From NCBI GenBank assembly GCA_025667525.1, contig CM046881.1, forward strand, positions 23,695,580-23,759,579: 64,000 nt of DNA, written 5' to 3'. Position 1 is the first letter of the stretch. Each line of letters opens with the position of its first letter. Shown in pieces: positions 34,453-45,460 of this stretch. A program made the position numbers and the translations under genes. The notes under the pieces are model-generated. The model was not told where the DNA came from and made no database searches. It saw nothing but the letters and a program-made list of their open reading frames with translations. This DNA is from Glebionis coronaria (taxonomy: Eukaryota > Streptophyta > Magnoliopsida > Asterales > Asteraceae).

Positions 34453-35943
34453 TGATACCACCCTCTCGGGTAATATCAGGATAAGGCACCACTTTTAGCG
34501 TGTGCTGACTACTTAAGAACGGGAGATGAGAAGACTAGACATTTGTTGTTGAACTTTAACTTTATTGACTTGATTATAATGATAACAATGACATGGTATT
34601 TATAAAGCATAATAATAAAACCCTAACCCTAGATAGATAGTTATAGCCCATGTTTGGCCCGGCTCATCTGAAGTCCGGGTGTATCATTCCCCACTCCTTC
34701 GAATCCACTTTGCCCTCAAGGTGATGCGTGAAAAACACTTTTGATCCCTGGGTCCCATATCTTGATCATACCGCTGTCTTGTCTTCCACTCTCCCAGTTC
34801 TTCACCCAAATATTTCTCCGGTTCAATTGTTTTCCACCTAGAAAGTTCTCGAACACATAATACTCTAACAACATAGATAGTTCTCCGACACACTTTGTTC
34901 TCCAACACAGTTTGTTCTCCATCCTTCTTTTACCACGACCAACACCCTTTTTCCTCTTTCGCCTTGCATTGCCTTGGACAAAACACAGCACCCTTCTTCC
35001 TCCTTCCGTTTCCCAGGCCGTAACACTCCTCACTTCTTCAAAAATGTACGAAAAATTCTCAGATTGCCCCGCGACTTCATCACTACCAACAATATGATGC
35101 GATTCACTAATAACAGGTTGTGATTCACAAACCATAAACTGCGACTCAGCAATGACATGCTGAGATTTACCAAGATTTGGCTGCGACTCACCAACAATGA
35201 CCTGTTCTTTTTCTGATATTGCCTCAAAACGAGCCTCTACTATACGGGCTAAGTAGAAAGCTTCAACTAAAGTTGTTGGTTTCGAGTATGACCTCAACAA
35301 TTCTAGTTGTATCTTCAATTTAAGTCCGGATATATAAAACGAGGCAAGTAAACTTTCTGACATACCTGATACTCGACTTATAAGATCTTTAAACTCACTT
35401 TGATATTCGACTACGGTACCCATTTGCAAGAGCTTAGATAAAGCATCGTTCGCGGCCCCATCGTTGCTACCCGTTTCCGTTAACAGTAAGTCGAAAAAAA
35501 ATTGATTTTTTTTTGCGGATGAACAGTAACTTCGGCCGATAAACAGCTGTCTGCAGTGAATAGTAAACTGTGAGATGAACAGTGCCTTCCGGGAATAGTG
35601 CCGCTGATGAACAGTAACAATGACGATGAACAACTTTTTTTTTTTTTTTATTGGATCTTAGATCAAAAACCCCTCAACGAATTGAGGGCTCTCAATGAAA
35701 GCACCAATTGATACCACCCTCTCGGGTAATATCAGGATAGGGCACCACTTTTAGCGTGTGCTGACTACTTAAGAACGGGAGATGAGAAGACTAGACATTT
35801 GTTGTTGAACTTTAACTTTATTGACTTGATTATAATGATAACAATGACATGGTATTTATAAAGCATAATAATAAAACCCTAACCCTAAGATAGATAGTTG
35901 TAGCCCATGTTTGGCCCGGCTCATCTGAAGCCCGGGTGTATCA
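34453..35943 (-). mobile_element. Miniature LTR retrotransposon with gag-like ORF (TR-GAG-like)
   Basis: LTRs of 234 and 235 bp (34453-34686, 35709-35943; TGATACC...GTATCA) enclose only about 1.02 kb. The target duplication TAATC is exact at 34448-34452 and 35944-35948. On the minus strand a purine-rich GGAGTGGGGAA abuts the 3' LTR. The LTRs differ by about three substitutions and one indel. The whole is 1491 bp with no protease, RT or integrase, so it must be mobilised in trans. Each LTR contains an AAACCCTAACCCTA telo-box-like run. Confidence 0.9.
34716..35633 (-). CDS. Gag-like protein of the miniature LTR element
   Basis: A 305-codon minus-strand frame. Its centre reads like retrotransposon Gag: MGTVVEYQSEFKDLISRVSG, ESLLASFYISGLKLKIQLEL, TTLVEAFYLARIVEARFEAI. 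A stretch follows in which a GESQP-type unit repeats about five times (EQVIVGESQPNLGKSQHVIA...), then an Arg/Lys-rich segment (RRKRKKGVGRGKRR). There is no zinc knuckle. The start codon is uncertain, since upstream codons are unusually Tyr/His-rich and the true start may be nearer 35500. Function beyond Gag-like is not claimed. Confidence 0.6.
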   Translation of the reverse strand: MFIVIVTVHQRHYSRKALFISQFTIHCRQLFIGRSYCSSAKKNQFFFDLLLTETGSNDGAANDALSKLLQMGTVVEYQSEFKDLISRVSGMSESLLASFYISGLKLKIQLELLRSYSKPTTLVEAFYLARIVEARFEAISEKEQVIVGESQPNLGKSQHVIAESQFMVCESQPVISESHHIVGSDEVAGQSENFSYIFEEVRSVTAWETEGGRRVLCFVQGNARRKRKKGVGRGKRRMENKLCWRTKCVGELSMLLEYYVFENFLGGKQLNRRNIWVKNWESGRQDSGMIKIWDPGIKSVFHASP

Positions 35944-35987
35944 TAATCAATACCTAATATAGTTGCTAATAAAATAAGAGGAAATGT

Positions 35988-37522
35988 TGAATTTATGTAA
36001 CATTTCTTTTTCAAATTAACTAATGTATGTAAGATGTTTTTTTTATTCCATATCTACGCAACATACTTTCAAATACTTACTAATCTACGTAATATTGACC
36101 AAAATGTGATTTGTTTGACCGGTTAGCAATTAGAAAAGTTACAGTTTGCTCCTTTGGTCTGCGTGGACTTCTCCTGTTAGTCCTTTGACATTTTTTTCGT
36201 TCAAAACTTAGTAATGATACTTTGACTTTAATACACACATTTTTATACACGATTTTATACACACTTTTTTATACGTGCAATTATATACATGTTTTTATAC
36301 GCGAGAAAGTTTGAACTTTGACAGACGATTTTAGCGTCAAAACTGATCCCATAAACTCCAAAAATCTCGCGCTAAGTCAATGTATACGTTATCTACAACT
36401 TTCACGTTTTATGTTTTTCATGAAAAAGATATTTAGATGGTCGAAACCCCGATTTAAAACTATGAAAGCAATACCAGTATTTTCGGTAATTAAGTAAATC
36501 CGAATTTTGACGGTCTCGGTTAGTGCTAAAAACTTACTTTTAAGTCTCTAAACCTATCAGTGACTAAATATAGACAGTCTATACGTAAATATTATGACAT
36601 AAAGTTTAAAACTTATAACGATAGTAGTATGATAAAAAATGGAAAATTAATAAGCGCATATCGATTCCATTGCGTATCTGAAAAATATAATAGTGAAAAG
36701 AAATTGCTCAAAAAACTTCCCGTTTAAAACAAACTCAAACACATAACATGCGTCTGTATCGAAGTGTGTGTATACAAACGTGTATAAAAACGAGTGTATA
36801 AAAAAGTATATAAAACTGTGTGTATAAAAAAACGTAAAAAACATTTATATACACATGTTTTTACGCAATTATATAAATATTTTTTAAGCAATTATATAAA
36901 TATTTTTTACGCTTTTTAATACACACAATTTTATACACACGTTTTTGTACACGTTTGTATACACACACTTCGGTACACGGTTTTAGACACATGTTTTGTG
37001 TTTGAGTATAATATTAAACGAGAAGTTTTTCGAGCAATTTCTTTTCATATGTTTTTTAATCGGGGTTTCGACCATCTAAATGTCTTTTTCATGAAAAACA
37101 TAAAACATGAAAGTTGTAGAGAACGTATACATTGACTTAACGTGAGTTTTTCAGAGTTTACGGGTTAAGTTTTGACGTTGAAATCGTATGTCAAAGTTCA
37201 TAATTTTTCGCGTATAAAACGTTTATATAATAACACGTATAAAAAGTGTGTATAAAAACGTGTATAAAAATACGTGTATTAAAGTCAATGTATCATTACT
37301 AAGTTTTCTAATGAAAAAAATGTCAAAGAACTAACGGTGGAAGTCCACGCAGACCAAATGACCAAACTGTAACTTTTTTTAGTGGTAACTGATCAAACAA
37401 GTCACATTTTGGTCAATATTGCGTAGATTAGTAAGTATTTGAAATTATATTGCGTATATCCTGAATAAAAAAAGTATCTTGCGTACATTAGTTAATTTGA
37501 ACAAATAAGTTACATAAATTCA
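35988..37522. mobile_element. Giant foldback element, about 1.5 kb hairpin
   Basis: The left arm (about 35988-36480 and 36685-36840) is matched in reverse order by the right arm (about 36890-37522). Examples are TGAATTTATGTAAC with its complement, GACCAAAATGTGATTTG with CAAGTCACATTTTGGTC, and GGTCGAAACCCCGATT with AATCGGGGTTTCGACC. A loop of about 200 bp (36480-36685) is present on one side only. TTTTATACACG-type words recur throughout. No frame is convincing. Target duplications are unresolved. Confidence 0.8.
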
Positions 37523-37600
37523 GTCTTTCCCCATAAAATAACGTATACTAAACAACTTTTTGTTTTCTCAAATAAATGCATTTTAGTGATTTTAATTAAA

Positions 37601-37916
37601 GATTTGCTAACCAGTGTTTATTGGTAGAGATTAGTGTGTATTAAATAAACATAAAATTTTTAAATTAATATTAAAATGTATTAAATACATATTAGGTAAA
37701 TTCACAAATTACTATATGGGTGCTTTTTTAACTTTCTGTAATTAAAAACATTTCCACATATAAACTAACTTGATATTAATGCATACCTTATTAAAACTAA
37801 CTTACTTTAACTATATATGCTGAAATTATGTATTTAGAGAAATGATGAGTTTATATTGGAAATAATTTAATTACGGAAAGGTAAAAAACACCCATAGGTT
37901 GGTGGTTAGCAAAATC
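37601..37916. mobile_element. AT-rich MITE (GATTT-TGCTAACCA ends)
   Basis: GATTTGCTAACCAGTG at the left and GGTGGTTAGCAAAATC at the right are inverted copies. The body (TTAATATTAAAATGTATTAA and similar) is non-coding and resembles the interior of the element at 45058-45460. Confidence 0.6.
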
Positions 37917-38284
37917 CTTTATATATTAATTTGAAAAGTTTGTGTTCATTTAATGCACATTAAACTCTTTCAGCGAGAATTAATTAGTAAAATCTTTTAA
38001 TTAATTTTAATATTAGTTTGTGTTTAACAGCCATAGATGACAAATTTTGGATCTCATTACTCTAATATTCTGATAAAATTATCAAAAAGAGTATTCATAT
38101 ACCCATATGCGTTTAATCTTAGACAACGAAAATTATTTATTGTTTTCGTTTCAATATAATTGTTCGTCTTTTTTAGATTTCGTAATTTAGTTGTTTATTA
38201 TTAATAATGAAAAAAAAAATTTGATCAAATTTTATTATTTTTATCTAAAATTATAATTATAAATTTAAAAAAAAAATTAATTAA

Positions 38285-38475
38285 TTAGTTAAAAATAAAA
38301 GTGTTAATCTGTTAAAAAAATTATTATAATAAATATATTTTTTTTAACTGTATATTTTTTATCCGATAATAAGAATATTAGTTAAAAATAAAAGTGTTAC
38401 TCTGTTAAAAAAAAATTATTTTAATAAATATATTTTTTTAAACTGTATATTTTTCATCCAATAATAAGAATATTT
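38285..38475. repeat. Tandem duplication of about 93 bp
   Basis: TTAGTTAAAAATAAAAGTGT begins both units (38285 and 38378), and both end in ATAATAAGAATATT. A diverged single relative lies at about 49255-49370, and the flanks (38150 and 49130) are also alike, so this is a dispersed AT-rich family. Confidence 0.7.
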
Positions 38476-39065
38476 AACAATAAGGTGGCGACTAACATTG
38501 AATTATAAAAAGGAAAAGGTGCAAAATATTAATCAACTTTAGTTAATGATAAAGTAAAGAAAGAAGTAATGCCAAGTTGTCAAATGTGGGAACATGGCTT
38601 TCGTTATGCTGAAACTGTCAGCTTCCATGTGTTCCAACTTACAATTACAACCGACACATTTTTGTCTCTATTTAGTAACGTATACTTTGGCAAATTAGGA
38701 AGGTATCATTTCTAAGTGGCGTGTTTGATAAAAAAATATGATTTAGCGTTAAATATATCGAAGTTGTTGAATTATTCCAAAATGTTGAATAAATCTTATT
38801 CTAAGTAAAAATGATCGTTTGATAATTGTTCGGAATGAGTAATATGCGTTACCTAAAAGAGAGGGATTTTGCATCAATTACACGCCGACTAACTCAACAC
38901 TTAGTCACTTGGGACATGTTTTGTACAGAGAATTTTAAAAATTAAAAATAAAATAAAGAATTGAATTTTTAGAAATGAAATCCAATGAAATAGTTTATTG
39001 AATTCCTTTGTTTGGTAGCTTCGAAGATTTGAACTTTAAAAATATTAATAAATAACAATTAAAAG

Positions 39066-39384
39066 TTAATAATTAATAATAATAATAATAATAAAAACAA
39101 AAATAATAATAAAAAAGCAATAATAAATATAAAATTAAAAAATAAAAATAATAATAAAAATAATAATAAATAATAATATTAATATTAATATTAATAATAA
39201 CAATTAAAAGTTAATAATTAATAATAATAAAAAAAATAATAGAAAGAAATAATAATGATTATAAATTTGTAAAATAAAAATAATAAATAATAATAAATAA
39301 TAATATTAATATTAATAAATAAAAATAAAAATAAAATTAATAATTAATAATAATAATAAAATAAAAGATAATAAATAATAAATA

Positions 39385-39426
<42 letters not shown>

Positions 39427-39513
39427 TTATAATAACTAAAATAACAATAATAAATAATGACAATAAAATAAAATAATAATAATAATAATAGTAATAATAA
39501 TAATAATAAATTA
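39066..39513. repeat. AAT/AT-type microsatellite, about 450 bp
   Basis: Long runs of (AAT)n with (AATATT), AAATAAA and similar interruptions. The apparent Leu-rich minus-strand frame is a by-product. Confidence 0.9.
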
Positions 39514-39530
39514 ATGATCCTCAATGTGAG

Positions 39531-40739
39531 TTGTTGCTTCTTTGTTCTTGTGCCGGTATTTCCAAGTTATATTTCTCTGTGCGTACATGTTCACCCTGTG
39601 CTTTTAAGTCTGCCCTAAGTTCTTTTGATATGACACTCCGTTCTTCTTTGGAGCGTATCGTTATTGCTTCTGGACCGGGATTCGGTGATTGGCAGTGGAG
39701 ACTTGCTACGTTGCCCTTTTCCTTTGGGGGGTTGGGTGTTTATTCTGCGGGTGATGTATTGCATTATGCTTTTCTTGCTTCTCGGTTACAGTCAGTTGAT
39801 TTGCAGTCTAAGCTACTTCTACACACTGATATTAGATCTTATGGAGTCCAGTTTGATGATGCCTTACGTGTGTTTAACTCGGTTATGGAGATTGATTTTC
39901 TAAGTAATCCGAGTAAGGTCGCTGCCCCCAAACTCATGAAGAAAATGGCAGATATATATTTTACTCTGGTTATTAAGAATGCAGAATCCACTTTCGTTTT
40001 ATCTGCTCGACAGATGGCTATATGGGCATCTCAGAGGGAGGATCATACTTCCGATTGGCTTAGGACGGTTCCTATCTCGGGGTTGGGTCAGACTATGAAT
40101 GGGAGGACGTATCGATGTGTTTTGTGTTATCGCTTAGGGATTCCCTTGTTCTCTGTTTCGAAGCCCTTTTCAGCTTGTTCGAGAGTATTTGATGGGAATA
40201 TATTTGGGGATCATGCGGCGTCGTGTGCTGGTATCGTTGGGATTAAGCATCGTCACAATTTGGTACGTGATACTCTTGCTGATATATGCTATCGTTCAGG
40301 GATATCTGTCGGAAAGGAAGTTAATATCTGATTAGATGGAGGACTTGACAATGCCTTACGTCCGGCAGATATATTGTTTTATTCTTGGGATGGAGGTAAA
40401 GATGTGTGTGTTGATCTGACTGGTTCTTCTCCTTTGACTCGTACGGGGATGAATGACTTTGTACCTGGCCGAGCTGTGATTGATGCTGCATAACGTAAAC
40501 TATGCAAGTATTTGACTAAGTGTGCAGCTCTTGGATATGGGTTTCTTCCTTTCTCTTTTTCTTCTCTAGGTGAGTTACAGGAAGATGTAGTTGCGTTGCT
40601 GAAGCGGATCCAGAGATTTTCTAAGGCTCAAGACATTGGAGCGCGTGCTGCTGTACATATTTTCCATAGAATAGGTTTTGTTATTGCTAAAGTGGTGGGA
40701 GCGCAGATAGTATCTCGACTCCCATCCAATTTGTCGTAA
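39531..40739 (+). pseudogene. C-terminal part of a non-LTR retrotransposon polyprotein
   Basis: The frame reads DWQWRLATLPFSFGGLGVYS (about 39688), RQMAIWASQREDHTSDWLR and PISGLGQTMNGRTYRCVLCY. A Cys/His region follows (CSRVF, DHAASCAG, KHRHNLVRDTLADICYRSG). After a stop at 40329-40331 it continues in the same frame with RPADILFYSWDGGKDVCVDL and, after a second stop at 40491-40493, GYGFLPFSFSSLGELQEDV and IVSRLPSNLS. Plant genomes have many copies of this block next to reverse transcriptase domains. I take it as the region downstream of RT in an RTE-type or related LINE. The stop at 40739 is followed closely by an AAT-type tail. Confidence 0.7.
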
Positions 40740-40772
40740 AACCCTTTTTGTTTCTAATAAAGTGATGGTTTA

Positions 40773-40957
40773 TATAATAATAATAATAATAATAAATATA
40801 TACGAAAAAAATAACAATAATAATAATAATAATAGTAATAAATAAAAATAATAACAATAATATTAAAATAAATAATATTATTATTATTATTATTATTCTT
40901 ATTTTTTGAATAATAATAATTATTATTATTTAAAAATAATAATAATAATAATAATAA
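40773..40957. repeat. AAT/ATT microsatellite after the LINE fragment
   Basis: (AAT)n runs, with an inner (TTA)n stretch in the opposite phase, start about 34 bp after the LINE stop codon. A microsatellite 3' tail of this kind is normal for RTE-clade elements. Confidence 0.85.
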
Positions 40958-41311
40958 GTATATATAACTAGGAGATGGTTTTCTTACCAAATATAATGGA
41001 AATGATTTCCACAAAATTTACAAAGGGTGAACTACTTAAAAATTCAACTGCCCATCCATTTTATTTCTCTAGCAACCAAACAATGGAAATGAAATCATTT
41101 CTATTTCCCTCCCTCCAATTCTTTGTACCAAACACACCCTTAGTGGAACTATTAAGAGAGGGATTTTTCTTTATCAAACAATCAATGCGACTGACCGATT
41201 TAGAAAAAGGCTTAATAATATGCTATCAAACACACCCTAGTATCAAAAAGGGGTATTTCCTAAAATGGTCCATTTTCTTTTGGATGTTCTATTTTTGTCA
41301 GTGATTTTGAA

Positions 41312-41482
41312 AAGTTCCAAAAATGGCAACCGAGGCGACCTAGTACATTTTGGAATACGGAGGCAACCGATGCACCCCGAGTCAACCGAGAGACGTGTTA
41401 CACAGGGAGGATAGGTTGCCTCGGTTGCCTTGCTTGCCTTAGACGCCTTAGGCCATTTTTGAGGAACCTAAAAATTGTCGGC
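41312..41482. mobile_element. Short foldback with GGCAACCGAGGC words
   Basis: AGTTCCAAAAATGGC at the left pairs with GCCATTTTTGAGGAACC at the right. The interior repeats GGCAACCGAGG, GGTTGCCTCGGTTGCC and similar phrases. It is non-coding. Confidence 0.45.
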
Positions 41483-41791
41483 TAAAATGGAAATTTGCCT
41501 TTGAAATTTGCCATTTTGAGAAATATCCCTATAAAAAACACTCCACATATTTTATACGTCAACGTTACATCATCTTTCTCTCTTACTTTTCATCCTCATC
41601 CCTCACTCACATTTTTTACTTTTATCAATCATATCCATAAAACATCCTTACACCAAAGTAATACATTTTAATTTTAAAAAAAATAATACATTAAAAAAAT
41701 AAAAACATTACAAAAATAAAAAACATACAGTTACGGAATAAAAAATGTTACGAAAACAAAAACGTACATTTATTAAAAAACACATTTTAAC

Positions 41792-42245
41792 TTAAGTGAA
41801 TAGCCTCTTTTGGAGCACAGCCTCCAACTCTTCATCAGTAGTCGTAAAGTATGTTTGTTCGTCTCTTTGTCAGGTTTTTAATTTCCGAATTTCCAACTCG
41901 GCGAGCTTGAGTTCCAGCTCCTCCTGTTTGATACACAACATCTCGGACATTTCATGATTCTTTTGGGTGTGCATCGAGTTGGTAGCCATTGCATACTCGT
42001 TGACCATCAATTTCGCCAATTCTTTCACATCAACGCCTCTAGACGACGACCCCGATCTCTCTTTCCTTTTTGCCATGTCCTTACCCATTGGATGACGACG
42101 AAGTACTGGGGAGATCGAAGGTTTCGACCAGTGTCGAGGGTGAGCTTCGAATAGTTTTTTATTGTTGACGGTTCGGGTTACGGAGAGTACGGGAGTTAGA
42201 CATTTTGTGATTAAGAATTGTGTTAGTGTGTAGAAGTTGTATTTT
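41792..42245 (-). pseudogene. NAM-associated-like ORF (PIF/Harbinger ORF1 type), internally deleted
   Basis: The minus strand reads MGKDMAKRKERSGSSSRGVD (from 42088), VKELAKLMVNEYAMATN and KQEELELKLAELEIRKLKT, then a TGA. This Lys-rich, coiled-coil-like C-terminus resembles the plant 'NAM-associated C-terminal' proteins that accompany PIF/Harbinger transposases. Upstream at about 42200 a short start MSNSRTLRNPN stops after 14 codons. The DNA-binding middle of such a protein is absent, so a deletion seems to have joined the N-terminal leader to the C-terminus. A TATA-like TTATAAATA lies at about 42286-42278 on this strand. Confidence 0.5.
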
Positions 42246-43250
42246 TTGTTGTGTGAAAATTAGTTTGGTTTGAAATGTATTTATAAAGGATAAATGTGGT
42301 TTGAAATTTTTTTTTTTTTTATATTTTACACAAGAAACGAAATGTCACAACCTCACCAAATTAGGTTATTTTTTGGTCACTCACGCGCGAGGTTGTACAC
42401 TTGCAGCAGGGGTCACGTACGATTAGTAGTGTTTTTTTGTCACGATTTAGGTCTCACGCCCATTGATAAATACAACCTAAGAAAGCTCGGTGTAGTAAAG
42501 TTGGCACGACGTTGGCCGGCGTTACTACACCGCCGAGTGATATAACTCAACGTCTTTGGGTCTGGTGTAAGTCGGGATAACGTACATGGGGATAAATTAT
42601 GTAAAAAGAAAAAATTTCCAAACCTTTATTGAATACTAAAATTGATGAAAAGTGAAAAAGCTGGTTGAGGTGAAGGAGGCGACGGGGTATGAAGAAAACA
42701 AAGGTGAGGTGGGTGTGAATGGTTGGAAATGATACAAACAAAGAAAACCTAGTATGTGTTATACTAATAAAGCCCGAGTATCAATATGGATTTGTATATT
42801 TTTTTCTCAAAAATTAATAATGATAAAGCCTATATGTAAGCTTAAGTATTTTAAATTTTTTTTCGTAATGTTTCTTTTTTTTATTTGTAATGTGTTTTTA
42901 TTTTTAGTTAATTTGTATTTTAAATTATAAATGAAATGGTTAGTTTGTTTAATAAATGAAATGATTGTTGAAATATTTTTATGAAAATAAAGAGTTGAGT
43001 GATGTCGATTGATGTTATTATTAGAAGAGTTGGTGTTGGTGTTGGTTTGATGTTATACTGATATAACATTGAAATAGTTATATTTTTTGAATGTGAGAGT
43101 GTTATAATACCTAGCTTTCTAAATATTGAATTTCTATTGTAAAAGTAGCATGAGATAACTTATATGTTAAATTTCCAAAAGGAAAAATGAAGTTATGTAA
43201 CTACATGCTAAATTAAACGCACCAATACGTTAGCAACCTACACTTTAGGC
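42246..43250. other. Non-coding DNA between the two PIF-like remnants
   Basis: It contains a 44-bp palindrome-like stretch (GGTGTAGTAA ... TTACTACACC, 42490-42533) and otherwise AT-rich sequence without a supported gene. Confidence 0.45.
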
Positions 43251-43524
43251 GGAATGGCAAAATATGTCACAAGTGAGTTTGAAACTCACTTGTGAGTTTT
43301 TACCTTGACCCTAAAACTCACACGCAAGTGTTTGGCCAAAAGGTGAGTTTCTCACTTAACGTAAGTCACAACGATTGTATAAAAAAAGTTTTTATTACCT
43401 TTAAATTCAAATGTTTTAAAAAAATTCACTTTTTCTTATAAATACCACATAAAATTCATCATTCTAAATTAAAATCTACAAACCTCTAACATTCTTCACA
43501 AAAAATTAAATACTTTTAGCCTAG

Positions 43525-44742
43525 ATGGACGAGTATGAGTTTATGTTTCTCCCCGAAGATGACGGAAAAGAAGTCCTTAAGAATAAGGTGAATTTTCTTA
43601 CGAAAGCCATGTCGTTAATTAGGTCTCGACGATAAAGTATTCGAGTACCGAGAGTACCGGTGTACCAAGATCGTTATGGCGATCATGGTCGTTTAGTTGC
43701 CGCCTTTTTTTCGAGCATCTACAGCACGATGAGTACAAATTCCATAAGACGTTTAGAATGACTCGACCCCTTTTTAACTGGATAGTTAGTGAGATAACAA
43801 CTCATAATTCCTACTTTACTAAGAACATTGATTGTACTGAGAGATTAGGCATATCACCGTTAATCAAATGTACATCTACAATTCATCAATTGACTTATGG
43901 GGTTGGTCTCGGTTTTCTTGATGAATATCTGCAAATAAGTGAGAGAACTTTACGGAAACTTTTGATAATTTTTGTATTGCTGTCATGGACGTGTTTGGTC
44001 CTAAATATTTAAGGAAACCCACGATCACTGATGTTTAAAAACTTTATCAACATCACAGTTTCCAGAAATGTTAGGAAGCCTTGAATGTACAGATTGAGAA
44101 TGGATTGGTTATCCGGACGCCTTTAAAGGCCAGTATGTTAGACGTGATCATGGTTCGAATCCGTTAATTTTATTGGAAACTGTTGTGTCGTAAGACTTAT
44201 GGATATGACATGCTTTTTTTGGTGTTCCTGGATCCAGCAACGACATCAACGTTTATACCAATCTCCTTTGTTTAACAATCTTAAAACCGGCCGAGCACCA
44301 GAAATTCCGTATATGGCTAACCGTGTATCTTACCTTTGGGGATATTATCTCATGGACAGGATATATTCAGAGTTGGTGTCACTTGTTAAGACAATACCAG
44401 AACCGACTGATGATGACCACAAACGAATTTTGTAAGAAAAAACATGAATCGACAAGAAGGATGTAGAACAAGCTTTTGATGTTTTAGAAAAAAAAATGCG
44501 CCATAATTGCTAATCCTACTAGATGAATGAAAAAAGAACGATTCCAGAATATGATGTACACATGCATCATATTAAATAATATGGTTCGAAAATACAAACG
44601 TCGTGCAATATCTCCCACATGGTTCACGGAGGAAGAACATCAACCGGAGGACAGTGTCCTAAACGATAAGTAAAGGCGAGCAGTTATGAGGTACATTCGA
44701 TCGGCACAAACACATCATAACCTTCGAGCTAATTTAGTCTAA
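43525..44742 (+). pseudogene. PIF/Harbinger transposase (HARBI1/ALP1-like)
   Basis: It starts at ATG 43525 (MDEYEFMFLPEDDGK), with a stop by about 43633. Recognisable blocks: FRMTRPLFNWIVSEITTHNS (about 43750), LGISPLIKCTSTIHQLTYGV, DEYLQISERTLRK, YQSPLFNNLKTGRAPEIPYM (about 44253), GYYLMDRIYSELVSLVKTIP, and in shifted frames the C-terminal end near 44580-44740. The middle, where the DDE residues should lie, is badly damaged. TATA-like TTATAAATA at about 43436-43444 still stands about 80 bp upstream. The orientation is divergent from the NAM-like ORF, the usual layout of autonomous PIF/Harbinger elements. Confidence 0.8.
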
Positions 44743-45057
44743 CATGCTAATGCTAGTTTAAATTTTCGGGTCTATGTGATATTTTTAGTTATAATAAAAG
44801 TTTTAATTTTCGAATAAAAGCGTTTATGTTTACATTTTTAGTTTACGAATTATAGTAATTAAGAAGAAAAAAATAGGGTATAACATGGCGGTGAGTTTCT
44901 CACCACCGATAAGGTTGAAAAGTGAGTTGAGTGAGTGAAGAGAGAAAAATGAGGTGGCGCTAACGTGGTGGTGAGTGAGTTCTTCACCACTCTATCTAGA
45001 TAATTCATAAATTTGGACTATATAAGTAGCATGACAGATAACTTACGTGTAAAAAAG
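44743..45057. other. Right flank of the PIF-like remnant
   Basis: It contains GTGAGTTTCTCACC and GTGAGTGAGTTCTTCACCAC words that mirror similar ones around 43270-43370 and may be part of the element's subterminal repeats. Exact ends were not found. Confidence 0.35.
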
Positions 45058-45460
45058 GGTTTTATTAACATTGCTCATTAGACAAAAACTAATGTATAAA
45101 TGTGTAATAAGTAAACACAAAATCTAATTAATATTACAATAATTAAATGAGCTTATAGATTGATTTACTCATAAATTACTATAAATGAATAGAAACTTTC
45201 CAAATTAACATTAAAATGCATTTAAATCCATATTAAATAAACTCATAAATTACTACTAAACATCATTTTTATTATAATTAATGTGTATTTAATACATTTT
45301 AATATTAATTTAAAATTTTAATGTTTATTTATTACCCACTAACATTTGCTCAGTGAGCATTGATTAGCAACACTCTTTTAAGATTGATTAAGAATGTTTG
45401 TATTTATTTATTACTTTATGCACATTAACTTCTGTATAATGAGCATTGATTAATAAAATC
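45058..45460. mobile_element. AT-rich MITE with TTTATTAA...TTGCTCATT ends
   Basis: GGTTTTATTAACATTGCTCATT at the left and AATGAGCATTGATTAATAAAATC at the right are inverted. A similar internal phrase, AGTGAGCATTGATTAGCAA, occurs at about 45354, so one copy may sit beside or within another. Confidence 0.6.

Larger units (their letters stand above)
38721..41236. mobile_element. Two possible nested TIR elements around the AAT/LINE block
   Basis: An outer pair, GTGTTTGATA (38721) and TATCAAACACAC (41224-41235), and an inner pair, TGGGACATGTTTTGTACA (38910) and TGTACCAAACACACCC (41124-41139), are inverted. Related AT-rich subterminal words continue inward from the inner pair. Target duplications are not clean. 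These look like two old MITE-type elements, one inside the other, with the microsatellite/LINE block in the inner one. Confidence 0.4.

Noticed and set aside
34618..34632. Interstitial telomeric repeat (AAACCCTAACCCTA)
   Set aside because: Only about two units, present once in each LTR of the miniature element. It is a telo-box-like word, not a telomere remnant.
39312..39524. Leucine-rich membrane peptide on the minus strand
   Set aside because: It is a translation of the AAT microsatellite.
42490..42533. Rho-independent-type terminator or miRNA hairpin
   Set aside because: The palindrome is short and lies in transposon-derived DNA. No mature-sequence features or bacterial context support either.
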